Shown: positions 27,779 to 37,460 of the stretch, one piece after another
Numbering within the stretch: the first letter of the stretch is position 1
How the letters are laid out: every line of letters starts with the position of its first letter
Made by a program: the position numbers and the translations under genes
Origin: Burkholderia singularis
GTDB lineage: Bacteria > Pseudomonadota > Gammaproteobacteria > Burkholderiales > Burkholderiaceae
Length of the DNA: 61,975 nt
Reading direction: 5' to 3'
Assembly (NCBI RefSeq): GCF_900176645.1
Contig: NZ_FXAN01000052.1
Location: 1-61,975 of the forward strand
Notes under the pieces: generated by a model
What the model was told of the DNA's origin: nothing
Database searches by the model: none
Seen by the model: only the letters and a program-made list of their open reading frames with translations

Positions 27779-29596
27779 ATGAATCATTTTCCCAAACTGT
27801 TGTCCTCGCAGATCGGCTTCGACGTCGCGCAGACGATCCTGGAGAATTTCGATCGCCACTATCAAATCTTCCGCGAAGCAGCGATCGCCGCGAAGGATCT
27901 GTTCGAGCGCGCCGACTGGCACGGGCTGCAGCGGCTCGCGCGCGAGCGCATCACGTCGTATGACGACCGCGTGCGCGAATGCGTCGAGCTGCTCGAGGAC
28001 GAATACGACGCCGAAAACATCGACGACGACATCTGGCAGCAGATCAAGCTGCACTATATCGGTCTGCTCACGTCTCACCGGCAGCCCGAATGCGCGGAGA
28101 CGTTCTTCAATTCGGTGTGCTGCAAGATCCTGCATCGCTCGTACTTCAACAACGATTTCATCTTCGTGCGCCCGGCGATCTCGACCGAATACATCGAGAA
28201 CGACGAGCCGGCCGCAAAGCCGACCTATCGCGCGTACTACCCCGGCAGCGAAGGGCTGGCGGCGACGCTGACGCGCGTGGTCACGAATTTTCAGCTCAAC
28301 CTGCCGTTCGACGATCTCGAGCGCGACATCGGCTGCGTGATGCAAGCGGTGCAGGACGAGTTCGGCACGTTCGACGAAGCGGTGAATTTCCAGATTCACG
28401 TGCTGTCGTCGCTGTTTTTCCGTAACAAGAGCGCGTACTTCATCGGCCGCATCATCAACGGCGACCGCGTGCTGCCTTTTTGTGTGCCGATCCGCCATGC
28501 GCGGCCGGGCTATCTCGCGCTCGACACGGTGCTGCTGCGGCGCGACCAGTTGAAGATCGTGTTCGGCTTCGCGCATTCGTATTTCCTCGTCGACATGGAC
28601 GTACCGAGCGCGTATGTGCAGTTCCTGCGCACGGTGATGCCAGGCAAGCCGAAAGCGGAAATCTACACGTCGGTCGGCTTGCAGAAGCAGGGCAAGAACC
28701 TGTTTTATCGCGATCTGCTGCACCACTTGTCGCATTCGAGCGACCGCTTCATCGTCGCGCCCGGCATACGCGGGCTCGTGATGCTGGTGTTTACGCTGCC
28801 GTCGTTTCCTTACGTGTTCAAGGTCATCAAGGATCACTTCCCGCCGCCGAAGGAAACGACGCGCGCGCAGATCATGGAGAAGTATCAGCTCGTGAAGCGC
28901 CACGATCGTCTCGGGCGCATGGCCGATACGCTCGAATATTCGAGCGTGGCGCTGCCGCTCGCGCGCCTGGACGACGCGCTCGTGCGCGAACTCGAAAAAG
29001 AAGCGCCGTCGCTGCTCGAATACGAAGGCGACAATCTCGTGATCAAGCATTTGTATATCGAGCGCCGGATGGTGCCGCTCAACCTCTATCTGCAAAACGG
29101 CAGCGACGCGCAGGTCGAGCATGGCGTGCGCGAATACGGTAACGCGGTAAAGGAGCTGATCCAGGCGAACATCTTCCCCGGCGACATGCTGTACAAGAAT
29201 TTCGGCGTCACGCGCCACGGCCGCGTGGTGTTCTACGATTACGACGAGATCGAGTATCTGACCGATTGCAACGTGCGCCGCGTGCCGCCGCCGCGTAACG
29301 AAGAGGACGAACTGTCCGGCGAGCCGTGGTATTCGATCGGCCCGCACGACATCTTTCCCGAAACTTACGCGCCGTTCCTGCTCGGCGATCCACGCGTGCG
29401 CGAGAATTTCCTCAAGCATCACGCGGATTTCTTCGATCCTCAGCTCTGGCAGGACAGCAAGGACCGCCTGCTGAACGGCGAGTTGCCCGATTTTTATCCC
29501 TACGAGCCGGCGCTGCGCTTTCGTATCCGTTATCCGGAGCGCTTCGCGGAGCGCGACGCGCCACGGGACGACACCGGCGGCCGGCGCGCCGCCTGA
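27779..29596 (+). CDS. aceK: Isocitrate dehydrogenase kinase/phosphatase
   Basis: AceK (605 residues here) phosphorylates and dephosphorylates isocitrate dehydrogenase and so directs carbon between the TCA cycle and the glyoxylate bypass. The N-terminal regulatory half begins [20 protein letters not shown]; the kinase half has the unusual ATP loop [20 protein letters not shown], the catalytic [18 protein letters not shown] and FRIRYPERF near the C-terminus. ATG 27779 gives the family's usual N-terminus. aceA and aceB are not in the window, unlike the enterobacterial operon. Confidence 0.96.
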   Translation: MNHFPKLLSSQIGFDVAQTILENFDRHYQIFREAAIAAKDLFERADWHGLQRLARERITSYDDRVRECVELLEDEYDAENIDDDIWQQIKLHYIGLLTSHRQPECAETFFNSVCCKILHRSYFNNDFIFVRPAISTEYIENDEPAAKPTYRAYYPGSEGLAATLTRVVTNFQLNLPFDDLERDIGCVMQAVQDEFGTFDEAVNFQIHVLSSLFFRNKSAYFIGRIINGDRVLPFCVPIRHARPGYLALDTVLLRRDQLKIVFGFAHSYFLVDMDVPSAYVQFLRTVMPGKPKAEIYTSVGLQKQGKNLFYRDLLHHLSHSSDRFIVAPGIRGLVMLVFTLPSFPYVFKVIKDHFPPPKETTRAQIMEKYQLVKRHDRLGRMADTLEYSSVALPLARLDDALVRELEKEAPSLLEYEGDNLVIKHLYIERRMVPLNLYLQNGSDAQVEHGVREYGNAVKELIQANIFPGDMLYKNFGVTRHGRVVFYDYDEIEYLTDCNVRRVPPPRNEEDELSGEPWYSIGPHDIFPETYAPFLLGDPRVRENFLKHHADFFDPQLWQDSKDRLLNGELPDFYPYEPALRFRIRYPERFAERDAPRDDTGGRRAA

Positions 29597-29651
29597 ACCG
29601 CGCACGGCGCGCCGGCCGTCACACTTGGTTATCCGACATAAAGCCACGACG

Positions 29652-30422
29652 ATGAACACGAACGATCATCCGCTCTCCCATCTGTTCGACAACAACGACG
29701 CGTGGGTCAAGCGCAAGCTCGCGGACGACCCGCAATACTTCTCGCGCCTCGCCGATCAGCAAGCGCCGGAATATCTGTGGATCGGCTGCTCGGATTCGCG
29801 CGTGCCCGCAAATCAGATCATCGGCTTGCCGCCCGGCGAGGTCTTCGTTCATCGCAACATCGCCAATGTCGTCGTGCATACCGATTTGAACTGTCTGTCG
29901 GTGATCCAGTTCGCGGTGGATCTGCTGCGCGTGAAGCACATCATGGTGGTCGGCCATTACGGCTGCTCGGGCGTGAACGCGGCGCTGCACAACCGCCGCG
30001 TCGGCCTCGCCGACAACTGGCTGCATCATGTGCAGGACGTGCGCGAGAAGCACGCGGCGCTGCTCGACGAATGGCCGCTCGGCGAAGCGCGCTACCGGCG
30101 CCTGATCGAATTGAACGCCATCGAGCAGGTCGTCAACGTATGCCGCACGACGATCGTCAACGACGCGTGGGCGCGCGGCCAGCCGCTCACCGTGCATGCG
30201 CTCGTGTACGGCGTGCACGACGGGCGCATGCGCGACCTCGGCATGGCGGTGTCGGAGCCGGACGTGCTCGCGCCAATGTATCGGCGCGCGGTGGACGCGC
30301 TCTCGGCAAAACAGGCGCTTTCGGCGGACAATGACATCGTGGCGGCCGACGCGGCACAACTCGCCGAAGCCACCGAACTCATCGCAAAAACCATCAAGGA
30401 GACAAATCATGGCGGCTGTTGA
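29652..30422 (+). CDS. can: Beta-class carbonic anhydrase
   Basis: The 256-residue enzyme interconverts CO2 and bicarbonate. Zinc ligands Cys46 (WIGCSDSR), His102 and Cys105 (GHYGCSG) and the Asp48/Arg50 pair are all present, as is VFVHRNIANVV. Length is slightly more than the common 220 residues because of a C-terminal Ala-rich helix. Its last 14 bases overlap the start of the thiolase gene, so the two are cotranscribed and probably translationally coupled. Bicarbonate supply for carboxylations is the likely role. Confidence 0.94.
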   Translation: MNTNDHPLSHLFDNNDAWVKRKLADDPQYFSRLADQQAPEYLWIGCSDSRVPANQIIGLPPGEVFVHRNIANVVVHTDLNCLSVIQFAVDLLRVKHIMVVGHYGCSGVNAALHNRRVGLADNWLHHVQDVREKHAALLDEWPLGEARYRRLIELNAIEQVVNVCRTTIVNDAWARGQPLTVHALVYGVHDGRMRDLGMAVSEPDVLAPMYRRAVDALSAKQALSADNDIVAADAAQLAEATELIAKTIKETNHGGC

Positions 30423-31599
30423 AGATCCGATCGTCATCGCGTCGGCGGCGCGCACGCCGATCGGCGGCTTTCAGGGCGATTTCGCGGCGCTCACCGCGCC
30501 GCAGCTCGGCGCGGCGGCAATCGCGGCCGCACTCGAGCGCGCGGGCCTGAAACCCGAGCAGATCGACGAAGCGGTGATGGGCTGCGTGCTGCCGGCCGGT
30601 CAGGGCCAGGCGCCCGCGCGGCAAGCCGCGATCGGCGCGGGGCTGCCGCTTTCGGCCGGCTGCACGACGGTCAACAAGATGTGCGGCTCGGGCATGCGTG
30701 CGGCGATGTTCGCGCACGACATGCTCGTCGCGGGCTCGAGCGACGTGATCGTCGCCGGCGGCATGGAAAGCATGACCAACGCGCCCTACCTGCTGCCGAA
30801 GGCGCGCGGCGGAATGCGCATGGGCCACGGCCAAGTACTCGATCACATGTTCCTCGACGGCCTCGAGGATGCTTACGACAAAGGCCGCCTGATGGGCACG
30901 TTTGCAGAAGAATGCGCGACGCAATACACGTTCTCGCGCGACGCGCAGGATGCGTTTGCGATCGAATCGCTCACGCGCGCGAAGCGGGCGAACGAAGACG
31001 GCTCGTTCGCGTGGGAAATCGCGCCCGTGAGCGTCGCCGGCAAAAAAGGCGAAATCATCGTCACACGCGACGAGCAGCCGTTCAAGGCAAACCTCGATAA
31101 AATCCCGACGCTCAAGCCCGCGTTCAGCAAAACGGGAACGGTGACGGCCGCGAATGCGTCGTCGATCTCCGACGGCGCGGCCGCCCTCGTGATGATGCGG
31201 CAATCGAGCGCCGAGCGGCTGGGCGTCGCGCCGCTCGCGCGCGTCGTCGGCCATGCGACGTTCGCGCAGGAGCCGTCGCGCTTCACGACGGCGCCCGTCG
31301 GCGCGATCCGGCGGCTGTTCGACAAGAACGGCTGGCGCGCCGCCGAGGTCGATCTGTACGAGATCAATGAGGCGTTCGCGGTGGTCGCGATGGCGGCGAT
31401 GAAGGAGCACGGCCTGCCGCACGACAAGGTCAACGTGAACGGCGGCGCATGCGCGCTCGGCCATCCGATCGGCGCATCGGGCGCGCGCATTCTCGTCACG
31501 CTGATCGGCGCGCTTCGCGCGCGCGGCGGCAAGCGCGGCGTCGCGAGTCTGTGCATCGGCGGCGGCGAGGCGACCGCGATGGGCATCGAGATCGTTTGA
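30409..31599 (+). CDS. Acetyl-CoA acetyltransferase (thiolase)
   Basis: A 396-residue thiolase with Cys92 in NKMCGSGM, NEAFA, GHPIGASGARI and the second active Cys in SLCIGGGEA. AAGGAGA lies 6 bases before ATG 30409, inside the end of the carbonic anhydrase gene. It is closely similar throughout to the thiolase at 23288 but is not associated with the MarR-type operator. It could serve acyl-CoA degradation (fatty, branched-chain) or PHB precursor synthesis. Confidence 0.93.
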   Translation: MAAVEDPIVIASAARTPIGGFQGDFAALTAPQLGAAAIAAALERAGLKPEQIDEAVMGCVLPAGQGQAPARQAAIGAGLPLSAGCTTVNKMCGSGMRAAMFAHDMLVAGSSDVIVAGGMESMTNAPYLLPKARGGMRMGHGQVLDHMFLDGLEDAYDKGRLMGTFAEECATQYTFSRDAQDAFAIESLTRAKRANEDGSFAWEIAPVSVAGKKGEIIVTRDEQPFKANLDKIPTLKPAFSKTGTVTAANASSISDGAAALVMMRQSSAERLGVAPLARVVGHATFAQEPSRFTTAPVGAIRRLFDKNGWRAAEVDLYEINEAFAVVAMAAMKEHGLPHDKVNVNGGACALGHPIGASGARILVTLIGALRARGGKRGVASLCIGGGEATAMGIEIV

Positions 31600-31736
31600 T
31601 GCGTTTCGTCTCGTGATCGACACGACCCGAACAGACGCCCGCGCCGTTGCGCCCCACCTGCCGCCGGCTCGGCAGGTGCAAGCCGCGCGGCTCGCCGCTG
31701 CGCGGACAGTACAAACGGTTCGCAGGAGGGCTTGAG

Positions 31737-32414
31737 ATGAAGACCGCATTGATCGTCGGCGCATCGCGCGGCTTGGGCCGCGAGTTCGTCCGTCAGTACC
31801 GGCGCGATGGCTGGAACGTGATCGCCACCGCGCGCGAGCGCGCGTCGCTTGATGCGCTCGGCGCGCTCGGCGCCGATGCGCATGCCGTCGATGTCACCCA
31901 GCCGGAGCAGATTGCCGCGCTCGGCTGGCAGCTCGACGGCGTGCGGCTCGACGCGGCCGTGATCGTCTCGGGCGTATACGGTCCGCGCACGAGCGGCGTC
32001 GAGACGATCGCCGGCGAGGACTTCGACACGGTCATGCATACGAACGTGCTCGGCCCGATGCAGCTCATGCCGATCCTGCTGCCGCTCGTCGAGGAGGCCC
32101 AGGGCGTCCTTGCGGTGCTGTCGAGCCGAATGGGCAGCATCAGCGAGGCGACCGGCACGACCGGCTGGCTCTATCGCGCGAGTAAAGCCGCGCTCAACGA
32201 CGCGCTGCGCGTCGCGTCGCTGCAAACCCGGGATGCTGCCTGCATCGCGCTGCATCCCGGCTGGGTGCGCACCGATATGGGCGGCCCGCAAGCGGCGATC
32301 GATCCGCAAACGAGCGTCACCGGAATGCGCCGCGTGATCGCCGAAGCGCTTGCCGAGCGCGAGCGCGCGAACGGCCGTTTCTTCCAATATGACGGCGTCG
32401 AGCTTGGCTGGTAA
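31737..32414 (+). CDS. Short-chain dehydrogenase/reductase, small type
   Basis: A 225-residue SDR with GASRGLGREF as cofactor loop, NVLGPMQLMP, a Ser in VLSSRMGSI and YRASK as catalytic Tyr/Lys. It resembles the C-factor/CsgA-like SDR subgroup by length and by the LHPGWVRTDMGG motif. A strong AGGAGG lies 7 bases before the ATG. It follows the thiolase by 137 bases on the same strand and precedes the YchJ-like gene by 30. Substrate unknown. Confidence 0.88.
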   Translation: MKTALIVGASRGLGREFVRQYRRDGWNVIATARERASLDALGALGADAHAVDVTQPEQIAALGWQLDGVRLDAAVIVSGVYGPRTSGVETIAGEDFDTVMHTNVLGPMQLMPILLPLVEEAQGVLAVLSSRMGSISEATGTTGWLYRASKAALNDALRVASLQTRDAACIALHPGWVRTDMGGPQAAIDPQTSVTGMRRVIAEALAERERANGRFFQYDGVELGW

Positions 32415-32444
32415 GCCGCGCCACGCCGCACGTCAATCGATACC

Positions 32445-32882
32445 ATGTCACGAACCACTCCCGCGCCGCGCCCGCTCGACTGCCCATGCGGCGGTGCAGC
32501 GCCCGGCGCCGGCGGCCACGCGCCGCGCTACGCGGATTGCTGCGCACGCCTGATCGACGCGCACATACCGGCGGCGAACGCGCTCGAACTGATGCGCTCG
32601 CGCTATAGCGCCTACGTGCTCGGCGAAACCGATTATCTGCGTGCGACCTGGGACCCGCGCACCTGCCCGGCCGACCTCGACGCCGAACGCGCCGACGCGC
32701 CGCGCTGGCTTGGCCTGTCGATCAAGCGCTATGCGCAACTCGACGACACGCACGCGGAAGTCGAATTCGTCGCCCGCTACAAGATCGGCGGGCGGGCATT
32801 CCGGATGCACGAAACGAGCCGCTTCGTGCGCGATGAGCAGGCGCGGTGGCGATATGTCGATGGAGACGTGACGCAGGCGTAG
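32445..32882 (+). CDS. YchJ-family protein (UPF0225) with zinc-binding Cys motif
   Basis: A 145-residue protein beginning with a Cys cluster (CPCGG, later YADCCARLI) followed by LMRSRYSAYVLGETDYLRAT and HETSRFVR, the YchJ/UPF0225 pattern with an NTF2-like fold. E. coli YchJ has a C-terminal SEC-C motif as well; this shorter version seems to lack it. No reaction is known. Confidence 0.85.
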   Translation: MSRTTPAPRPLDCPCGGAAPGAGGHAPRYADCCARLIDAHIPAANALELMRSRYSAYVLGETDYLRATWDPRTCPADLDAERADAPRWLGLSIKRYAQLDDTHAEVEFVARYKIGGRAFRMHETSRFVRDEQARWRYVDGDVTQA

Positions 32883-33192
32883 CCGGTGGAGCGCGCGCAC
32901 GCCGATTGCGTCCGTCATGCCCGGCCGGCGGACCGACGCGTGCGGTGATCGACGCGAAGCGCGCGGAGTGTGGGCGACGGCGTGGTCACGGCGCATTGAC
33001 AGCGCATTGGCAGCGCGATGACGTGCGCCGCGCGACACCGTGACCGTGACGATGCTGCCGCAAACAAGCCGCCCGATACCACGCGCACACTCGCCTCCAG
33101 CCAAGCATGCGCATGCATGCGGCACGCGGCGCAGACACCGCGCGCCGCACGCCGCGCGCTCGTGCGGAACCGGCCAGCGCCGGCCGCCGTGC
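32883..33192. other. Intergenic stretch between convergent genes
   Basis: About 310 GC-rich bases with no supportable gene and no clear terminator hairpin with T-run. Confidence 0.4.
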
Positions 33193-34788
33193 TTACTTGC
33201 CGTCTATCGAGAATGCATAGAACGTGTAGCTTTTCGTGCCCAGCGCACCCAGCTTCGCGTAGCCGTTGCCCCAGTACACCGTGCCGCGCTCGTCGATCGC
33301 TGGGCCGGCAGCCGACGATCCCTGGCCGACGTAATCCCACAGCACGTCGCCTGTCGCGGCGTTGAGCGCGTACATATGGCCGCTCATCGAACTGACGAAC
33401 GCCACGCCATTGGAGACGCTCACGGGCGCGATGGTGAGCGCGTTGCCGGACGGGTCGGCCACTTGCCAGAGAATCTTGCCCGTCGCCGGATCGATCGCGG
33501 CGAACGAGCCGACCGTCACGCTCTTTCCGTTGACCGTGTACGGCACTCGGTCATAGTCGGCATTCGCCACGTAAATGCGCTTGCCGTCGGTCGCCGTACC
33601 CCACTCGATGCCGCCGAGCGCGGAGCCGGGGCCCACCACCGTGCTCGAGCGGATCGCGCCTGTCTGCGCGTCGAGCAGCCAGTAGACGCCGCTCTTCTGA
33701 CCGGCGCCGACCAGCAGTTGCGGCTTGCCGGGACGGTCGTGAACGGTGAGCAGAGTGGGCCCGGCGCCGAAGTCGAAATCCGGCCCCGGCGACGGCGGGC
33801 AATTCTGCGCATTGGTGCCCGGCTGGTTGCACGCGATATTCCACGTGTCGAAGCCTTGTACGCCAGTGCTCCACTTGATCCGGCCGGTTGCCATGTCCAG
33901 CGCGAGGACCGAATCGACATGGTCGTCCGGACTCAGGCACTGCGCCATGCTCCCGCCCGCGACCTGACATTGGTTCGCGGACTGGGGCACCGAATAGTTG
34001 TTGCCGGTCGTGATGAACACGGTCTTGCCCGGCACGTCGATGGCGGCCGTGCTGCCCCACACCGCGCCGCCGCTGTAGCCTCCAGGCGCGCCGTTGTTCT
34101 GCGGCACCGTATAGGTGGTCCATTTGATCCGTCCGGTCTTCGCATCGAGCGCGGAGAACGAACCCCGGAAGCTGCAGCACGGGTAGTTGGGCACGTCCGC
34201 GGCGGCGGCCTCCTCCGTCGACGACGCCCCGACGTAAACCACGCCGGCATGCACGATCGGCGACTGCGTGACGATTGCATAAGGATGCGAATTGATCGCC
34301 GTGCTCCAGAGGAGATTGCCGCTCGCCGCATCGATCGCGAGAACGTGCGCGCCATTCTGATCGCCGATATACACCGTATTGCCGACCACCGCGGGGCTGG
34401 TGCGCGACACCGCCGACGGCGGCTCGCCCGCATAACTGTCGATGCGGCGTTCCCAGATGAGCTTGCCGGTGGCCGCATCGAGCTTGGTCAGATAGCCGCC
34501 CCAGTCGGGGAAATAAACGGCGCCGTCGACCACGGCCGGCGTCGCGGACACGTCGCCGTGGACGGTGCGCGACCATTTCAGGGCGAGCCTGCCCGCGTTG
34601 TTCACGTTGAGTGCGGTTTGGTCGGACTGCGAGCGGGTATTGCGCAGATTCTGTCCCGCCACCGACCATCCGTTCGCGGCCGGCGCGGCCATGGACGGTT
34701 GAGCGGCAAGCCCCAGCGACAAGCCGAACAGCACGGCGGCGGGAATAACGGCAATCCGTCGACGTTGTCGATCGAATACTTGAGTCAT
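33193..34788 (-). CDS. Secreted PQQ-binding-like beta-propeller dehydrogenase (polyvinyl-alcohol-dehydrogenase-like)
   Basis: The 531-residue protein has a signal peptide (VIPAAVLFGLSLGLAAQPSMAA) and then repeated propeller-blade motifs of the quinoprotein kind, e.g. LDAATGKLIWERRI, IDAASGNLLWSTAI, LDAKTGRIKWTTYT, LDMATGRIKWSTGV, LDAQTGAIRSS, IDPATGKILWQVA and LNAATGDVLWDYV. An adjacent Cys-Cys pair (NYPCCSFRG) recalls the vicinal disulfide that packs on PQQ in quinoprotein alcohol dehydrogenases. No haem CxxCH is seen, so it needs an external electron acceptor. ATG 34788 has GGAG upstream. The family includes polyvinyl-alcohol dehydrogenase; the real substrate here is unknown. Confidence 0.85.
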   Translation of the reverse strand: MTQVFDRQRRRIAVIPAAVLFGLSLGLAAQPSMAAPAANGWSVAGQNLRNTRSQSDQTALNVNNAGRLALKWSRTVHGDVSATPAVVDGAVYFPDWGGYLTKLDAATGKLIWERRIDSYAGEPPSAVSRTSPAVVGNTVYIGDQNGAHVLAIDAASGNLLWSTAINSHPYAIVTQSPIVHAGVVYVGASSTEEAAAADVPNYPCCSFRGSFSALDAKTGRIKWTTYTVPQNNGAPGGYSGGAVWGSTAAIDVPGKTVFITTGNNYSVPQSANQCQVAGGSMAQCLSPDDHVDSVLALDMATGRIKWSTGVQGFDTWNIACNQPGTNAQNCPPSPGPDFDFGAGPTLLTVHDRPGKPQLLVGAGQKSGVYWLLDAQTGAIRSSTVVGPGSALGGIEWGTATDGKRIYVANADYDRVPYTVNGKSVTVGSFAAIDPATGKILWQVADPSGNALTIAPVSVSNGVAFVSSMSGHMYALNAATGDVLWDYVGQGSSAAGPAIDERGTVYWGNGYAKLGALGTKSYTFYAFSIDGK

Positions 34789-35300
34789 CAATAGCTCCAA
34801 GGTTCGCGTATCAGGAGGAGGAATTGGTCCCCTTCGCTTTTCCGCTCTCGCGTGAGCGATTGTGTCTGCGTCACCAGCCCCGCCCCAATTTTGCCTGCGC
34901 ATCGCGACGGCATCTGAGGGGCAGCCCACTTTTCGGCCGCGCGCGGTGAACTCACGTCAATGGCGCAGGCCGCAATGCGCCGCGATTGGATGAGTGAGCA
35001 CGTCGCGCCGCCTGCGCCAGGCAGGCGAACGATCCGTCGGCATTCGCGATGACGTGATGTTCGCGGCAATGCCCGCGTCGGCGCATTCGGCCGCCTCCGT
35101 GCCTGCCGGCTGCGCCTGCCACCTGCGTTGCCGCCATTGCCGCCGGATAACCTCTGAGCCTGCGATGCCAGCGGCAGCGCCAGCCCGCGCCCGCAAACCG
35201 CCGCTATCGCGAACGCCGGGTTATTCCGGCGTTGCGCAATCGAAATTTGTCGGGCTACGATGGCTCCCATTTGCTTGTATCAGCGGTGACGGACTGACCA
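34789..35300. other. Divergent promoter region between dehydrogenase and hydrolase
   Basis: This 512-base gap separates two exported enzymes read in opposite directions. Frames on both strands are Arg/Ala-rich shadows. I see no clear operator palindrome. Confidence 0.4.
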
Positions 35301-36584
35301 ATGGCATTCGGCAACAAAAAGGCGTGGACAGGATGGATCGCGGCGTGCGCACTGTCGGCCGCGCATGCCGGCACGCTGCCGGCCCATCAGGCCTCGTCCG
35401 ATCAGCCCGCCGCTGCGCCCACCTTCGCGTATGCCGAACGCTTCGATTACGGCGATTCGGATCTGCCGCCCGTCGCCGCGAGCCTGAACGAAACCGTCGT
35501 CCATATCCCGGTCGCCGCCGCGGACGGCGTGATGCTCGAAGCGACGGTGTTCAAGCCCGACGGGCCCGGCCCGTTCCCGCTCGTCGTCTTCAATCACGGC
35601 AAGAATCCGGGCGATACGCGCGCGCAGCCGCGCAGCCGGCCGCTTTCGTTCGCACGCGAATTCGTGCGGCGCGGCTACGCGGTAGTCGCGCCGAATCGCG
35701 AAGGCTTCGCGGGCTCGGGCGGCACTTATATGCAGGAAGGCTGCGACGTCGGGCGCAACGGCCTCGCGCAGGCGCGCGACGTAGCCGCGACGCTTGCCTA
35801 TATGTCGGCGCAGCCGTATGTCGACGCGCGGCGCGTCGTGGTCGCCGGCACGTCTCATGGCGGACTCGTATCGCTCGCATACGGCACCGAGGCCGCGCAT
35901 GGCGTGCGCGGCATCATCAATTTCTCCGGTGGATTGCGGCAGGATCTCTGCGACGCGTGGCAAAAGCATCTCGTCGATGCATTCGACGCCTATGGCTCGC
36001 ATACGCGCGTGCCATCGCTATGGCTGTATGGCGACAACGATTCGGTGTGGTCGCCCGAGCTGGTCGCGCAAGCGCGCGACGCGTACATGGCGCATGGCGC
36101 AAGCACGCTGTTCGTCGATTTCGGCCGCTACAAGGATGACGCGCACCGGCTGATCGTCGACCGCGACGGCGTGCCGATCTGGTGGCCGTCGGTCGAAACG
36201 TTCCTGTCGCGGCTCAAGCTGCCGACCGCGGTGCGCTATGCGGTCGCCAACCCGCTCGCGCCGAAGGCGAGCGGTTACGCGGCGATCGATACGGTCAGCG
36301 CGGTGCCGTTCATCGACGAAGCAGGCCGCGCGGCCTATCGGCGCTTCCTCGCGCATCAGCCGAGCCGCGCGTTCGCCGTGTCGACGCAGGGCGCATGGTC
36401 GTGGGCTGAAGGCGGCGACGATCCGATGGCGCTCGCGCTCGAAAGCTGCCGCAAGCAGGAAGCCGGGCCATGCCAGCTATACGCGGTCGACGATCGCGTG
36501 GTCTGGCGTGGCGAGGACGCGCGCACGGCGGATACGTCCGCCGCGCCCGATTCGGCCAGCGCGCGCGCATTGGCGAGCCGCTGA
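35301..36584 (+). CDS. Exported alpha/beta hydrolase, dienelactone-hydrolase-like
   Basis: The 427-residue protein starts with a signal-like segment (AWTGWIAACALSAAHAG). The hydrolase core has FPLVVFNHGKNPGD, GYAVVAPNREGFAGSGG, the nucleophile motif GTSHGG, an acid in WLYGDNDSVW and a late His in KDDAHRLIV, a complete Ser-Asp-His set. The last 120 residues form an extra domain that fits no family I know. It is divergent from the PQQ-type dehydrogenase, and both are exported, so they may act on one extracellular substrate. Confidence 0.82.
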   Translation: MAFGNKKAWTGWIAACALSAAHAGTLPAHQASSDQPAAAPTFAYAERFDYGDSDLPPVAASLNETVVHIPVAAADGVMLEATVFKPDGPGPFPLVVFNHGKNPGDTRAQPRSRPLSFAREFVRRGYAVVAPNREGFAGSGGTYMQEGCDVGRNGLAQARDVAATLAYMSAQPYVDARRVVVAGTSHGGLVSLAYGTEAAHGVRGIINFSGGLRQDLCDAWQKHLVDAFDAYGSHTRVPSLWLYGDNDSVWSPELVAQARDAYMAHGASTLFVDFGRYKDDAHRLIVDRDGVPIWWPSVETFLSRLKLPTAVRYAVANPLAPKASGYAAIDTVSAVPFIDEAGRAAYRRFLAHQPSRAFAVSTQGAWSWAEGGDDPMALALESCRKQEAGPCQLYAVDDRVVWRGEDARTADTSAAPDSASARALASR

Positions 36585-37460
36585 ACACGGCATTTCGTTT
36601 CGAATTGCGTCTAGGGCAGGGTGCGCGTGTCTGCATAGACACCGGGCATCGCGCGCCCTGCCGCACACGGGTTCATACGCTTGCGATCACTCCGGTAAAA
36701 ATCAAAACCCCGATGCACGGTGCGCCATTCGTCCGGAAGCCGCCACGCCGGTCGGCAGCGCCTATGCCGCGTGCAATCGCATCCGGCAAACCGGCTGAAC
36801 CATCGCCGCAGATACCCAGAAGATTCTGACTTATTTTTTATCGACGACACGCGGCGCACACATTCATCGCCGCAATCGAATATCGCGAATCGAATACCCA
36901 CGTTGCCCGATAAAGCGGTTTCGATTGATCCGTTTTATAACCGCTTTTAACTCCGATCCGGCACACGGCACACAGCACACGCATTGCCTTTCATCGCCGT
37001 TTTGATCGATCGCATTCGAATGCCGCACTCGAATGAGAATCGGCGTTCTCGAAATCCGGTCGAATGAACGCCTGCCGGAATCGATAGACGAATCGCATTT
37101 CGACGCCGCGCGGCGTCCCCTTTCCCGTTGCCGCGATTGGCCGCCACCCGCTTGCGCGGCGCGCCCGCTTCTTCATTCGCCACCTCCCCGCCTTTTCGAG
37201 TTTTCTCCCCATTCCCGCCCGGCGGGTAGCGACGCTTTGCCGTCATCTTCTGCCGCTTATTCGAGCGATTTGTACCGAACCGCCGCGAGCCGTCGCGAAA
37301 TGCGCCGAACTCCGCGCCAGACAAGGCGCTGACGTTTTGTAACTGCTGCTGCATCAACACGAAAAACACGCTAATCTCAGCCCGGTTTTGGTTTTATACG
37401 CACGCGTTTTTTGCCATCCGATCGGGCCCTTGGCTATCACGATCCCGCAAAACGAGAACC
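36585..37460. other. Long gap before the biotin operon
   Basis: Some 875 bases hold no frame I accept; the best, on the minus strand at 36947-37369, is basic low-complexity. The part 36820-37060 is AT-rich. TCGAATG occurs three times (37016, 37029, 37060). A hairpin with T-run lies at 36912-36948. No BirA- or BioR-type palindrome was found in front of bioA, so control of the biotin genes is not evident from sequence. Confidence 0.5.
36912..36948 (+). terminator. Candidate terminator in the gap before bioA
   Basis: AAAGCGGTT (36912-36920) pairs with AACCGCTTT (36939-36947) across an 18-base loop, ending in TTTT. It could end transcription from the hydrolase gene, though it lies 330 bases after that stop. 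Confidence 0.4.

Noticed and set aside
27761..29659. Leftward 632-codon frame
   Set aside because: Antisense to aceK; length is explained by codon bias of aceK.
36947..37369. 140-codon leftward frame in the gap before bioA
   Set aside because: Basic low-complexity sequence without ribosome site or homology that I can see.
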